This document shows positions 1-8,554 of a DNA stretch of 38,220 nt, one piece after another. Made by a program: the position numbers and the translations under genes. Within the stretch, counting starts at the first letter, position 1. The number at the start of each line of letters is the position of its first letter. The notes under the pieces were generated by a model. The model searched no databases. It was not told the origin of the DNA and was given only the letters and a program-made list of their open reading frames with translations. Source of the stretch: Ruminococcus sp. (GTDB lineage Bacteria; Bacillota; Clostridia; Oscillospirales; Ruminococcaceae); assembly GCA_017634275.1 (NCBI GenBank), contig JAGBNQ010000065.1:1-38220 (forward strand), given 5' to 3'.

Positions 1-572
1 ATTTTATCAGAACCTGCATTCTCAAAGAGAACGTTCTTTCTGAAATGAACAAAGTCCTCGACAAGATAAACAAGGACGAGGACAGCTTTGTTCAGACAAC
101 AATGGAGAGCAAGACCGCCGACCATTTAAAGGAGGTCAAGCAGGCGAAAGAGACGATAGCCAAGTCCGAAAAACGAATAACCGAGCTTGATAAGCTGTTC
201 ACAAGGCTTTATGAGGACAATGTGTCGGGGAAGATCACTGACGATCGTTTTGAGGTGATGTCCAAAAGCTACGAATCCGAGCAAAAGCAGCTCAAAACGA
301 GCGTTGCTGAGTTACAGAAATTCGTGGAAACGAAAGAACAGCAGAACGATGACATCAGCAGCTTTATGAAGATCGTGAGCAAATATGAGCATTTGACAGA
401 CATCACTCCGGAACAGATGCACGAGCTGATCGAGCGGATAGAAGTACACGCCCCCGACAAGTCGAGCGGACATCGGCAGCAGAAGGTGGATATTTATTTC
501 AGGTTCCGAGTTGCCTGCTCCTCGGCGGTGCTTGACCGACGGGATCACCAAAAAAAGAAAAAGGCTGCGTAG
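1..572 (+). CDS. Large serine recombinase, C-terminal part (runs off left edge)
   Basis: The reading frame is open to the first base (codons from position 3 read FIRTCILKENVLSEM), so the gene begins outside the window and the ATG at 45 is internal. What remains is about 190 residues: a long charged coiled coil (roughly the first 100) followed by a PEQMHELIERIEVHAP segment and a QQKVDIYFRF strand near the end. This pattern is typical of the DUF4368-type C-terminal region of large serine recombinases from clostridial conjugative and mobilisable elements. Such enzymes cut and rejoin att sites. The catalytic serine domain is not visible here. The gene is usually the last one of its element, so an integrated element probably lies to the left. 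Two hairpins close the transcript before the convergent PRPP synthetase gene. Confidence 0.82.
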   Translation, partial: FIRTCILKENVLSEMNKVLDKINKDEDSFVQTTMESKTADHLKEVKQAKETIAKSEKRITELDKLFTRLYEDNVSGKITDDRFEVMSKSYESEQKQLKTSVAELQKFVETKEQQNDDISSFMKIVSKYEHLTDITPEQMHELIERIEVHAPDKSSGHRQQKVDIYFRFRVACSSAVLDRRDHQKKKKAA

Positions 573-594
573 AGCGTTTCTACGCAACCTTTTG
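559..594 (+). terminator. Bidirectional hairpin terminator after the recombinase
   Basis: The arms AAAGGcTGCGTAGA (559-572) and TCTACGCAaCCTTTT (579-593) pair with one mismatch around a short loop, and A-rich and T-rich flanks lie on either side. The recombinase stop codon (570-572) sits inside the left arm. It can end both the recombinase and the convergent prs transcript. Confidence 0.75.
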
Positions 595-623
595 AGCGTG
601 AAGTGAATACTTCTTTTGGGATA

Positions 624-650
624 CCCGGCTAAAGCCAGGAGCGTTTTTTA
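624..650 (+). terminator. Second hairpin with T run
   Basis: CCcGGC-TAAA-GCCaGG (624-639) is followed by AGCG and a run of six T. This is a plausible plus-strand terminator backing up the 559-594 hairpin, lying just before the prs stop codon. Confidence 0.5.
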
Positions 651-652
651 TA

Positions 653-1804
653 TCAGATCATGTCATATTTCTTAAGAAGGTTCTGTATTTTTTCGTGGGG
701 GTCAATAACTTCGGATATCGACATATCGTGGTTGAGCGTTGTGATAAAGTAAGCTATGTACTTAGCACAGTCTACCTCGTAGAACCAGGGCTTAGCTAAA
801 AGCTCAGGTGAGCGGTAGGTGAGGTTTGTACCGAATACTCCGTCTATCACGCCGTCAGCATACATCTTGTCAAATTTCTCAAAGCCGTTTGTGAATATAG
901 CATATGTAGCGTAGCAGTAGATCTTTCCTGCGTTTCTCTTTTTAAGCTCAGCCGCGACCTCAAGCATACTCTCGCCCGAGGAGATGATGTCGTCTGCTAT
1001 GAATATATCCTTGCCCGTAACATCATTGCCCATGTATTCGTGAGCAACTATCGGGTTTCTGCCGTTTACGACTATCGAGTAATCACGCCTCTTGTAGAAC
1101 ATACCCATGTCAACACCCAAGACTGATGCGTAGTACATATTTCTGTTTATAGCGCCCTCATCGGGGGAAACTATCATGAAATGCTCCTTGTTGGGCTTGA
1201 AGTCCTTTAAATTCTTGAACATTGACTTCAATACCTGATAAGAGGGGATAATGTTGTCAAAGCCCATAAGCGGAACAGCGTTCTGAACTCTCGGGTCATG
1301 TGCATCAAAGGTCAGTACATTGGCAACACCCATTGACTGCAGCTCCTGCAAAGCAACTGCGCAGTCAAGGCTCTCACGGTAGTTTCTTCTGTGCTGTCTG
1401 CCGCCGTAGAGCGAGGGCATTATGATATTTATTCTGTGCGCCTTGCCGCTTGCCGCCTGGATTATTCTCTTAAGATCCTGATAGTGGTCATCGGGCGACA
1501 TCCAGTTCTCATGCCCAAAGTAATCATACTTTATGCTGTAGTTGCCCATATCGCAGAGGATAAAGAGATCGTTTCCCCTGATAGTCTGCTTGATAAGCCC
1601 CTTTCCGTCACCCGAAGAGAACCTCGGGCAGTCAGCCTCAACAAGGAAGGTGTCATAGTTGTAGCCTGCCTCTGTAGCCCACTGTGTAAGGTAGGAATTG
1701 ACCTTCTCGCCAAGCTCGCTTGCGCCCTTCATAGCAATAAGCCCTAAGGGGGCAACTCTTGTCTGAACGTCAAAAAGTACCTTCTTTTCATTTTGAATTG
1801 ACAT
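653..1804 (-). CDS. prs: Ribose-phosphate pyrophosphokinase (PRPP synthetase)
   Basis: The enzyme makes 5-phosphoribosyl 1-pyrophosphate from ribose 5-phosphate and ATP, the precursor for purines, pyrimidines, NAD, histidine and tryptophan. The protein has 383 residues. Visible landmarks are YGGRQHRR (the family's ATP-binding RQxxR region), TFDAHDPRVQNAV (the DxH metal-binding segment) and IFIADDIISSGESM, the PRPP-binding loop in which the usual DTGGT is replaced by SSGES. It is longer than the roughly 315-residue Bacillus enzyme, as seen in a diverged clostridial subgroup. The start has a strong GGAGGT site 7 bases upstream and a promoter at 1837-1865. It is monocistronic, divergent from murD and convergent with the recombinase. 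Family assignment is firm; kinetic class is not inferable. Confidence 0.92.
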   Translation of the reverse strand: MSIQNEKKVLFDVQTRVAPLGLIAMKGASELGEKVNSYLTQWATEAGYNYDTFLVEADCPRFSSGDGKGLIKQTIRGNDLFILCDMGNYSIKYDYFGHENWMSPDDHYQDLKRIIQAASGKAHRINIIMPSLYGGRQHRRNYRESLDCAVALQELQSMGVANVLTFDAHDPRVQNAVPLMGFDNIIPSYQVLKSMFKNLKDFKPNKEHFMIVSPDEGAINRNMYYASVLGVDMGMFYKRRDYSIVVNGRNPIVAHEYMGNDVTGKDIFIADDIISSGESMLEVAAELKKRNAGKIYCYATYAIFTNGFEKFDKMYADGVIDGVFGTNLTYRSPELLAKPWFYEVDCAKYIAYFITTLNHDMSISEVIDPHEKIQNLLKKYDMI

Positions 1805-1836
1805 AAATCTACCTCCGTCTATAAATATCTATTGCT

Positions 1837-1865
1837 ATTATACTATAAATTGACACGGTTTACAA
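1837..1865 (-). promoter_or_regulatory. Sigma-A promoter of prs
   Basis: Read on the minus strand: TTGTAA (1865-1860), 17-base spacer, TATAAT (1842-1837). The prs start codon is at 1804-1802, giving a leader of roughly 25 bases. Confidence 0.8.
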
Positions 1866-1934
1866 TAGCTTACCCCTTAAGTTTACATTTTTTTATTGAT
1901 TTTTGGCATTTTATCAAAATAATAAACTATTTTG

Positions 1935-1948
1935 AGCAAAATTTTGCT
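1935..1948. repeat. 14-base perfect palindrome between prs and murD promoters
   Basis: AGCAAAATTTTGCT lies in the AT-rich divergent spacer, about 70 bases upstream of each promoter. It could be an operator, but in DNA this AT-rich a chance palindrome is possible. Confidence 0.3.
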
Positions 1949-2007
1949 TTATTAGTTCATAATCCGCCTCGCAAAATTAAAAATATATAAATGTAGAGCA
2001 AAAACTC

Positions 2008-2036
2008 TTGATATTTTTTCCTTTTTATTATATAAT
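2008..2036 (+). promoter_or_regulatory. Sigma-A promoter of murD
   Basis: TTGATA (2008-2013), 17-base spacer, TATAAT (2031-2036), followed 40 bases later by the murD ATG. Because this promoter lies inside the longer open frame beginning at 2008, translation must start downstream. Confidence 0.8.
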
Positions 2037-2076
2037 AGAATTGATAAACTATGTAGTAAGAAGGAGAAATATTATT

Positions 2077-3468
2077 ATGACAAAGGCAATGAGGTTTTTT
2101 AACAGCATCAAGGATAAGCGCGTAGCCTTCATAGGCGTAGGCGTTTCGCATAATGACCTTATCAAGCTCTTTTTGACAAAGGGCATAAATGTCGTCATCT
2201 GCGATAAAAAGAGCGAGGACGAGTTTGACGAAACGCTTTATGAGGAGTTTTCCGCAAGGGGCGCTGAGTTTTCTCTGGGTGAGAATTATCTTGATGAGAT
2301 TTTTAACTGCGATATAGTTTACCGTACCCCCGGCTTTTACTTTAATAACGAAACACTAACTAAGGCAAGGCAGGCAGGTGTTATAATCACAAGCGAAATG
2401 GAAACGTTTTTCGATATCTGCCCCTGCAAGATATATGCTATGACCGGCTCTGACGGCAAGACCACAACCACTACCCTCATAAGCGAGTTTTTAAAGGCCG
2501 AGGGCAACCGCGTTCATTTAGGCGGCAATATCGGCAAGGCACTTTTGCCTATAGTTGAAACTATCGCCGATACCGATATCGCGGTAGTCGAGCTTTCGAG
2601 CTTTCAGCTCATATCAATGCGCGAGTCGCCCGATGTTGCAGGCATCACAAATATTACCCCGAACCACTTAAACGTCCACGGAACTATGGAGGAGTATATC
2701 GAGGCTAAGACCAATATCCTAAGGCATCAGAATGCTTTTTCAAGAACAGTCCTCTCCTATGATAATCAGACGACTAAAGACTTAGCTCCGCTTGTAAGGG
2801 GAAGGCTCAGCTATTTCTCGCGCTATGAAAAGCCCGAGTGCGGCGCATTTCTGCGTGAGGACGGAATGCTTTGCTATAACCACTACGGCAAGGTTACGGA
2901 ATATGTAAATAAGGCAGATATCCGTATCCCGGGAATGCATAATGTCGAGAATTACCTTACAGCTATAGCTATGACCTACGGCGATGTCAAGCCCGAAACA
3001 GTAGCTAAGGTCGCAAAGGAATTCGGCGGTGTTGAGCATAGGATAGAATTTGTCCGCGAGCTTGACGGCGTTAAGTATTATAATGACTCTATCGCATCGA
3101 GCCCGACAAGGGTATTGGCAGGACTCAGGAGCTTTGAGCAAAAGCTTATCCTCATTCAGGGCGGCTCTGATAAGGGCATTTCCTTTGAGCCTATGGCAGA
3201 TGAGATATGCAGGCGCTGTAAGATACTTATTCTTATGGGGCAGACCAGAGAGAAGATAAAGGCCGCAGTTGAGGCATCGCCTCTCTACACAGAGGGCAGC
3301 CCTAAGATAGTGATAGTAAATGATATGCAGGAGGCTGTGCTGACAGCGCATAAGCTTGCGTCGCAGGGCGATATAGTGTCCTTGTCACCTGCCTGCGCAA
3401 GCTTTGATATGTATAGAATGTTCGAGGAGCGCGGCAAGCATTTCAAGCAGCTTGTAAATGAGTTATAA
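2077..3468 (+). CDS. murD: UDP-N-acetylmuramoyl-L-alanine--D-glutamate ligase
   Basis: This cytoplasmic Mur ligase adds D-Glu to UDP-MurNAc-L-Ala in peptidoglycan precursor synthesis, using ATP. The protein has 463 residues. Landmarks in order: an N-terminal Rossmann-like nucleotide-sugar domain (VAFIGVGVSHND, about 16-28), the ATP loop TGSDGKTTTTTL (about 123-134), VVELSSFQL (170-178), ITPNHLNVHGTMEEY, the central GVEHRIEFV, and YNDSIASSPTRVLAGL of the C-terminal domain. The start at 2077 is chosen because AAGGAG lies 11 bases upstream and the promoter ends at 2036; earlier in-frame codons lie in the promoter. It opens a long plus-strand gene run; the M42 peptidase follows after 11 bases. 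Confidence 0.93.
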   Translation: MTKAMRFFNSIKDKRVAFIGVGVSHNDLIKLFLTKGINVVICDKKSEDEFDETLYEEFSARGAEFSLGENYLDEIFNCDIVYRTPGFYFNNETLTKARQAGVIITSEMETFFDICPCKIYAMTGSDGKTTTTTLISEFLKAEGNRVHLGGNIGKALLPIVETIADTDIAVVELSSFQLISMRESPDVAGITNITPNHLNVHGTMEEYIEAKTNILRHQNAFSRTVLSYDNQTTKDLAPLVRGRLSYFSRYEKPECGAFLREDGMLCYNHYGKVTEYVNKADIRIPGMHNVENYLTAIAMTYGDVKPETVAKVAKEFGGVEHRIEFVRELDGVKYYNDSIASSPTRVLAGLRSFEQKLILIQGGSDKGISFEPMADEICRRCKILILMGQTREKIKAAVEASPLYTEGSPKIVIVNDMQEAVLTAHKLASQGDIVSLSPACASFDMYRMFEERGKHFKQLVNEL

Positions 3469-3479
3469 GGAAAAGAAAA

Positions 3480-4496
3480 ATGGATATATTTGAAGTGATC
3501 AAAAAGCTTTCCCCCACGTTCGGTGTTTCGGGGGAGGAGCGTGAGGCGGCACCTGCCGCACTTGATATCCTTGCCCCATACGGCGAGGGTGAGTTTAATG
3601 AAAAAAACGGCTGTACCGTATTCAGGCGCACAGGGTATGATGAGAATAAAAAAACTATCCTGCTTGATGCGCATATCGACGAGATAGGCTTTGTTGTCAC
3701 CTATATAACCGATGACGGCTTTTTAAAGGTATCTCCCGTGGGAGGTATCGACCGCAGAATGCTGCTTGCCTCCGAGGTGACGGTTTTCGGCAAGAAAAGG
3801 GTAAGCGGAGTTATTACCTCAACGCCCCCTCATCTTGAAAAGGATAATAAAGCTTTGCCCGAGGTGGGGGATATCTATATTGATATAGGCCTTACTAAGG
3901 AGCAGGCCGAAAAGGTCATAGCCTTAGGCGATAAGGTAAGTGTGGTAAATGAACCTGTAAGGCTGCTTGGCAGCAGGGTGAGCGGCAAAGCGCTTGATGA
4001 CAGATGCGGTGTTGCGGCACTTATCAAAACGATAGACCTTTTAAAGGGAAAAGCGCTTGATGTCAACGTTGTGCTTTTGCTCTCCTCAAAGGAGGAGATA
4101 GGCGAAATGGGCGCTAAGACGGGTGCATTCGATATCGCCCCCGATATGGCAATTGCTGTTGACGTTTCCTTTGCCTATACAATGGGCGAGGAAAGGGAGC
4201 AATGCGGTGAGCTCGGCAAGGGCGCTATGATAGGCATTTCCCCCTCACTTTCAAGGGAGCTTTCAAATGCGCTCATAAGCTGCGCTAATGAGAAAAATAT
4301 TCCCTATCAGCTTGAAATAATGAGCGGCAAAACGGGAACCAATGCCGATGAGATAACCGTTTCAAGGGGCGGCGTCAAGACTGTGACGGTATCTATCCCC
4401 GAGAAATATATGCATACCCCTGCCGAGGTCATCGACCTTGCAGATGTTGAAAATACAGCCTTGCTTTTGGCTGAGTTTATAGGAGGGCTGAGCTAA
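3480..4496 (+). CDS. M42 family aminopeptidase (first of a tandem pair)
   Basis: M42 enzymes (TET or glutamyl aminopeptidase/endoglucanase M family) are dinuclear metal exopeptidases that assemble into large cages and trim peptides in the cytoplasm. The metal-site pattern is complete in this 338-residue protein: AHIDEIGF (His65), ALDDRCG (Asp173/174), KEEIGEMG (Glu205/206), the VDVS Asp at about 228, and YMHTPAEVI (His312). There is no signal peptide. ATG at 3480 follows AAGGAAAAG. The stop codon overlaps the next gene's start by one base (TAATG), so the two are probably translationally coupled. Substrate preference cannot be read from sequence, and older annotations call such proteins cellulases. 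Confidence 0.88.
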   Translation: MDIFEVIKKLSPTFGVSGEEREAAPAALDILAPYGEGEFNEKNGCTVFRRTGYDENKKTILLDAHIDEIGFVVTYITDDGFLKVSPVGGIDRRMLLASEVTVFGKKRVSGVITSTPPHLEKDNKALPEVGDIYIDIGLTKEQAEKVIALGDKVSVVNEPVRLLGSRVSGKALDDRCGVAALIKTIDLLKGKALDVNVVLLLSSKEEIGEMGAKTGAFDIAPDMAIAVDVSFAYTMGEEREQCGELGKGAMIGISPSLSRELSNALISCANEKNIPYQLEIMSGKTGTNADEITVSRGGVKTVTVSIPEKYMHTPAEVIDLADVENTALLLAEFIGGLS

Positions 4497-5521
4497 TGGA
4501 TATATTAAATGAGCTTAAGACCCTCTGTGATATAAACGGCATCTCGGGCGATGAGGGGAGAGTAAGAGATTATATAATCTCGCAGATAAAGGATAAGTGC
4601 GAGATAACAGTTGACCCCCTCGGCAGCGTTATTGCCTTCTGCAAGGGCGAAAAGCGTGCGAATAAAAAGCTTATGATATCCGCCCATATGGACGAGGTCG
4701 GCTTTATTGTTACATATATCACAAGCGACGGGCTTATTAAACTTGCCCCCGTCGGCGGAATTGACCCTCGCATTGTTTTCGGCAAGCGCGTTGTTGTGGG
4801 TGATAAGGGCATTTACGGCGTAGTCGGCGGTAAGGCGCTCCACCACCTTGAGGGGGAGGAAAAGAGCAGGGCTGTTCCTTTTGATAAGCTCTATATTGAT
4901 ATAGGCGCTCAGAGTAAAGAGGAGGCGGAAAAATTCGTCAGCTTAGGCGACAGCATTTGCTTTGATAATAACTTCATCACTTTAGGCGAAAACCGAATAA
5001 AATCCAAAGCGATAGACGACAGAGCAGGCTGCGCTGTAATGCTTGATATGATAAGGCATGGGGTAGAATATGATACGTTCTTTACCTTTGTCGTTCAGGA
5101 GGAGATAGGGCTAAGGGGCTCGACTGCCGCGGCATTTACAGTTGCTCCCGATTATGCTATAGTGCTTGAATCGACTACCGCCGCCGATATCCCTGCAAGC
5201 TCGGGCGATAAGCGCGTGTGTGAGCTTGATAAGGGCGCAGTTGTTTCCTTTATGGATAGGAGTACGCTTTATGATAAATCGCTTTATAACCTTGCCTTTG
5301 AGATAGGCGAGCAGGAAAATATAAAGGTTCAGACCAAAACAATGGTAGCAGGCGGAAATGATGCAGGCGCTATACATAAATCGCGCGGCGGAGTTAAAAC
5401 TGCGGCAATTTCCGTGCCGTGCAGGTATCTTCACAGCCCCTCCTGCGTGATAAGTAAGTTCGATCTGTTCAGCGTAAGGGCGCTTGCCGAAAAGCTTTCA
5501 AAAAGGATACAGGAATCATGA
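4496..5521 (+). CDS. M42 family aminopeptidase (second of a tandem pair)
   Basis: A 341-residue paralogue of the preceding gene, with the same fold and catalytic pattern: SAHMDEVGFIVTYI (His64), KAIDDRAGC, FVVQEEIGLRG (catalytic Glu pair), IVLESTTAADIP, and RYLHSPSCVI for the last His ligand. The fifth ligand is in LEST here, against VDVS in the first copy, so the two may differ in metal or substrate preference; that is inference. It starts inside the previous stop codon and its own stop overlaps the next start (ATGA), which makes a tightly coupled three-gene unit. The copies are clearly diverged rather than a recent duplication. Confidence 0.88.
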   Translation: MDILNELKTLCDINGISGDEGRVRDYIISQIKDKCEITVDPLGSVIAFCKGEKRANKKLMISAHMDEVGFIVTYITSDGLIKLAPVGGIDPRIVFGKRVVVGDKGIYGVVGGKALHHLEGEEKSRAVPFDKLYIDIGAQSKEEAEKFVSLGDSICFDNNFITLGENRIKSKAIDDRAGCAVMLDMIRHGVEYDTFFTFVVQEEIGLRGSTAAAFTVAPDYAIVLESTTAADIPASSGDKRVCELDKGAVVSFMDRSTLYDKSLYNLAFEIGEQENIKVQTKTMVAGGNDAGAIHKSRGGVKTAAISVPCRYLHSPSCVISKFDLFSVRALAEKLSKRIQES

Positions 5522-6294
5522 TAACACAGGTTACATCTATCGACTCAATAATACCGAATATGCGTAAGGATCACTATTCAAGACGTATCCGTTCTCACTA
5601 TCAGGCCTATGGCGGCGAGTATGATTTCTGCCGTTTCTTTCTGATAAAGAATGATGAGCGCGACTTGGGGGTAATTGTGCTTTTCAATTCCTCTATGCTT
5701 GCATCTACGCTCGAGGGCTGTATATTGTCGGCTGACGAGATAGCCGAGCTTACTATGTTCATAGCTATGAACAAGCCTATGTCCTGCGAGCTTGAAAGGG
5801 CTTATGTTCCTGCGCTTTTAGAGGGTCTGCCCGAGTATAAGACGGATAAGAGAACGCAGTTTCGTTTCAAGCCGCGCGGCGATATGCCTGCCCTTTCGGT
5901 AGATGATGTTCCGTCGCTTAACGATGTCTATAAGATACTTGCATCGTCATTCCCTGCAATTGCTAACAGCTATGAGCTGTGGCTTACCGATATGTCGCAT
6001 AGGGTAAGGCGAGGGCTTGCGCAGTCATTTTTGCTCGGTGACTATACTACCGCAACTATTCAGTACATAATAGATAGGGTGGTCCTTGTCGGGCACGTTG
6101 CAACAGTCCCCGAGGAGCGCGGCAAGCTCCACGCAAGAAAATTGCTCTACTGGATCGGTGAGCGCTTGTCAAAGGACGGCTTTGAGGTCATTCTTTTTGC
6201 CCGTCCGCACAGAGTTTCTTATTATAACGAGATAGGTTTCGAGCCCGTAGGTGTCGATCTTGTCTTAGAGAGGAAAAATGAAGATAATGAGTGA
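5518..6294 (+). CDS. GNAT-fold acetyltransferase
   Basis: 258 residues. The C-terminal third has the GNAT acetyl-CoA site pattern: strand VVLVGHVATV, then PEERGKLHARKLLYWIGERL, then the terminal RVSYYNEIGFEPVG motif. The R-G-K-L-H-A loop carries Leu where many members have Gly. The N-terminal two thirds fits no family I can name. The start overlaps the stop of the second M42 gene by four bases (ATGA), and its own end overlaps the next gene's start, so it belongs to the same operon. A role in modifying peptides or amino acids released by the aminopeptidases is possible but unproven. Confidence 0.75.
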   Translation: MITQVTSIDSIIPNMRKDHYSRRIRSHYQAYGGEYDFCRFFLIKNDERDLGVIVLFNSSMLASTLEGCILSADEIAELTMFIAMNKPMSCELERAYVPALLEGLPEYKTDKRTQFRFKPRGDMPALSVDDVPSLNDVYKILASSFPAIANSYELWLTDMSHRVRRGLAQSFLLGDYTTATIQYIIDRVVLVGHVATVPEERGKLHARKLLYWIGERLSKDGFEVILFARPHRVSYYNEIGFEPVGVDLVLERKNEDNE

Positions 6295-7555
6295 GTTTTT
6301 TGATATAGACAAAAGAATAGAGGAGCTTGCAGACATAGCAGAAAGCGAATGCTCGCAAAGCTTTAAGGAAATAGAACGAATAGCACAAAAAAACGGACAG
6401 AAAGTCCTTTCTGCTTTTATTGACAATAAGGTGAGCGAGGTCTGCTTAAAGGGCACAACGGGCTATGGCTATGACGATATGGGGCGTGAGACTATCGACA
6501 AAGTATATGCGCAGGTGCTGGGCGGTGAGGATGCACTTGTTCGCCATACCTTTGCAAACGGCACCCATGCAATATCAACAGCGCTTTTCGGTGTTCTTCG
6601 CCCCGGTGACACGCTTTTGGCCTGCACGGGCAAGCCTTACGATACACTTGAAGAGGTAATAGGCATTCGCTATGAAAAGGGAAACGGCTCGCTGAGGGAT
6701 TTCGGTGTGCTGTATGACGAGGCTCCTCTTAAAGAGGACGGTATGCCCGATTATGAGCTTATCAGGGAAAAGGCAAAGACTGCAAAGGTCGCACATATCC
6801 AGCGCTCGCGCGGCTATTCGCTCCGTCCGTCGTATGATATCGAGATAATAGCGGAAATAATCAGTGCCGCAAGGAAGGCTAACCCCGATATCATAGTGCT
6901 TGTCGATAACTGCTACGGCGAGCTTGTAGAGGAGCGTGAGCCGCTTGCGGTGGGTGCTGACTTGATAGTCGGCTCGCTTATAAAAAATTTAGGCGGCGGT
7001 ATCGCATCTACGGGCGGCTATATCTGCGGCAAAAAAGAGCTTGTAAATAAGTGTGCCGACAGGCTTTACTGCACGGGCATGGGCAAGGAGATAGGTGCTA
7101 CCCTTTCTATGAACAGAGAGATCCTTATGGGGCTTTTCTTTGCGCCCGAGGTAGTGGCCGCTGCCCTTAAAACAAGCGTTTTTGCCTGCCGTCTGTTTGA
7201 AAAACTGGGCTTTGGTACTCTGCCAAAGAGTACGGAAAAGCGTACTGATATAATAGCGTCTATCCTGCTTGAAAATGAGGAGAACCTTGTTGCATTCTGT
7301 CAGGGTATTCAAAAGGGCTCGCCTATAGATTCCTACGTTACCCCCGAGGCATGGGCAATGCCGGGGTATGACAGCAAGGTCATAATGGCAGCAGGAGCTT
7401 TTACAATGGGTGCATCAATCGAGCTTTCGGCCGATGCCCCTATAAGGGAGCCTTTTGCGGCTTGGCTGCAAGGCGGCCTTACCTATCCTACGGGTAAAGC
7501 AGGTATAATGATAGCCGCGCAGAATATGTTAAACAAAGGCCTGATAAAACTATAA
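6278..7555 (+). CDS. Methionine gamma-lyase-family PLP enzyme (aluminium-resistance type)
   Basis: 425 residues matching the fold-type I PLP family often labelled methionine gamma-lyase or aluminium resistance protein. Visible features: LKGTTGYGYDDMGRETID near the N-terminus, RHTFANGTHAIS, VLVDNCYGELVE (Asp210 expected to contact the pyridine nitrogen) and GSLIKNLGGG (Lys236 expected to bind PLP). ATG 6278 is preferred over ATG 6287 because GAGAGG lies 5 bases upstream. The gene overlaps the acetyltransferase by 17 bases. Family members are poorly characterised; sulfur amino acid breakdown is the usual proposal. hprK follows after 18 bases. Confidence 0.82.
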   Translation: MKIMSEFFDIDKRIEELADIAESECSQSFKEIERIAQKNGQKVLSAFIDNKVSEVCLKGTTGYGYDDMGRETIDKVYAQVLGGEDALVRHTFANGTHAISTALFGVLRPGDTLLACTGKPYDTLEEVIGIRYEKGNGSLRDFGVLYDEAPLKEDGMPDYELIREKAKTAKVAHIQRSRGYSLRPSYDIEIIAEIISAARKANPDIIVLVDNCYGELVEEREPLAVGADLIVGSLIKNLGGGIASTGGYICGKKELVNKCADRLYCTGMGKEIGATLSMNREILMGLFFAPEVVAAALKTSVFACRLFEKLGFGTLPKSTEKRTDIIASILLENEENLVAFCQGIQKGSPIDSYVTPEAWAMPGYDSKVIMAAGAFTMGASIELSADAPIREPFAAWLQGGLTYPTGKAGIMIAAQNMLNKGLIKL

Positions 7556-7573
7556 TAAAGGGAGGAAGTAATA

Positions 7574-8536
7574 ATGGCAGCAGATATTTTCAGCGTTTCG
7601 GTCAAGGAGATAGTTGATGAGCATAAACTGGAGGTGATATACGCCCCCAAAGATGTTTCGGAGATTTTTATATATGATAATGACTGTAACCGTCCCGGCT
7701 TGCAGCTTATGGGCTTTTATGAGTATTTCAATGCCGAGAGGATACAGATCTGCGGCAATATGGAGTTTGCCTACCTCGCATCACTTGATGAGGACGTAAG
7801 AAGGCAGAAGATAGAAACTCTTTTCAAAACAAAGATACCGCTTTTCGTGGTCGCAAGAGGTCACGAGCTTTACCCCGAAATGATAGAGCTTGCAAAGCAG
7901 TATGAGATACCTATTGCAAGAACCCCCGAAAGCACAACTAACTTTATATCTGCACTTATTGCTTTCCTGAACCTCCGCCTTGCCCCGAGGATAACAAGGC
8001 ACGGTGTTCTTATCGAGGTCTACGGCGAGGGTGTGCTTATCGTTGGTGAGAGCGGTGTCGGTAAATCCGAAACGGCTATCGAGCTTGTAAAGCGCGGCCA
8101 TAGGCTCGTTGCTGATGACGCTGTTGAGATAAGGCGTGTGTCAAGTATTTCACTTGTCGGCTCGTCGCCCGATAATATAAGGCACTTCCTTGAACTTCGC
8201 GGTATCGGTATCATCAATATCAGAAGGCTTTTCGGTATCGGCTCTGTCAAGGTGACGGAGAAGATAGACCTTATCGTTGAGCTTGAACCATGGGAAAAGG
8301 ATAAGATATATGACCGTATGGGCATAGATAACGAGTATACTACTATTCTCGGTGTAAAGATACCGAGCTTGACAATACCGATAAAGCCCGGCCGTAACCT
8401 TGCGGTCATCTTAGAGGTGGCCGCTATGAATAACAGACAGAAAAAAATGGGCTACAATGCGGCGCAGGATCTTCTTGACAACTTGGGTCTGCAAATGGAT
8501 ACCAAGGATAAGGTCAAGAATTGGGATAGCTTTTAA
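7574..8536 (+). CDS. hprK: HPr kinase/phosphorylase
   Basis: Bifunctional enzyme that phosphorylates Ser46 of HPr with ATP or PPi and removes that phosphate, setting carbon catabolite control in Bacillota. The protein has 320 residues (B. subtilis about 310). An N-terminal domain of about 130 residues precedes the catalytic core with ITRHGVLIEVYGEGVLIVGESGVGKS (P-loop 158-165), DDAVEIRR, and the signature LELRGIGIINIRRLFGIGSVK. RBS GGGAGGAAG lies 5 bases before the ATG. It is followed by murB, rapZ and whiA, the standard Firmicute arrangement. No HPr gene lies in the window. Confidence 0.95.
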   Translation: MAADIFSVSVKEIVDEHKLEVIYAPKDVSEIFIYDNDCNRPGLQLMGFYEYFNAERIQICGNMEFAYLASLDEDVRRQKIETLFKTKIPLFVVARGHELYPEMIELAKQYEIPIARTPESTTNFISALIAFLNLRLAPRITRHGVLIEVYGEGVLIVGESGVGKSETAIELVKRGHRLVADDAVEIRRVSSISLVGSSPDNIRHFLELRGIGIINIRRLFGIGSVKVTEKIDLIVELEPWEKDKIYDRMGIDNEYTTILGVKIPSLTIPIKPGRNLAVILEVAAMNNRQKKMGYNAAQDLLDNLGLQMDTKDKVKNWDSF

Positions 8537-8554
8537 GTAAGAGGTCAGATCTAC

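Noticed and set aside
2008..2076. Longer N-terminus for MurD from position 2008.
   Set aside because: That stretch contains the murD promoter and ribosome site, and the extra residues do not resemble the family.
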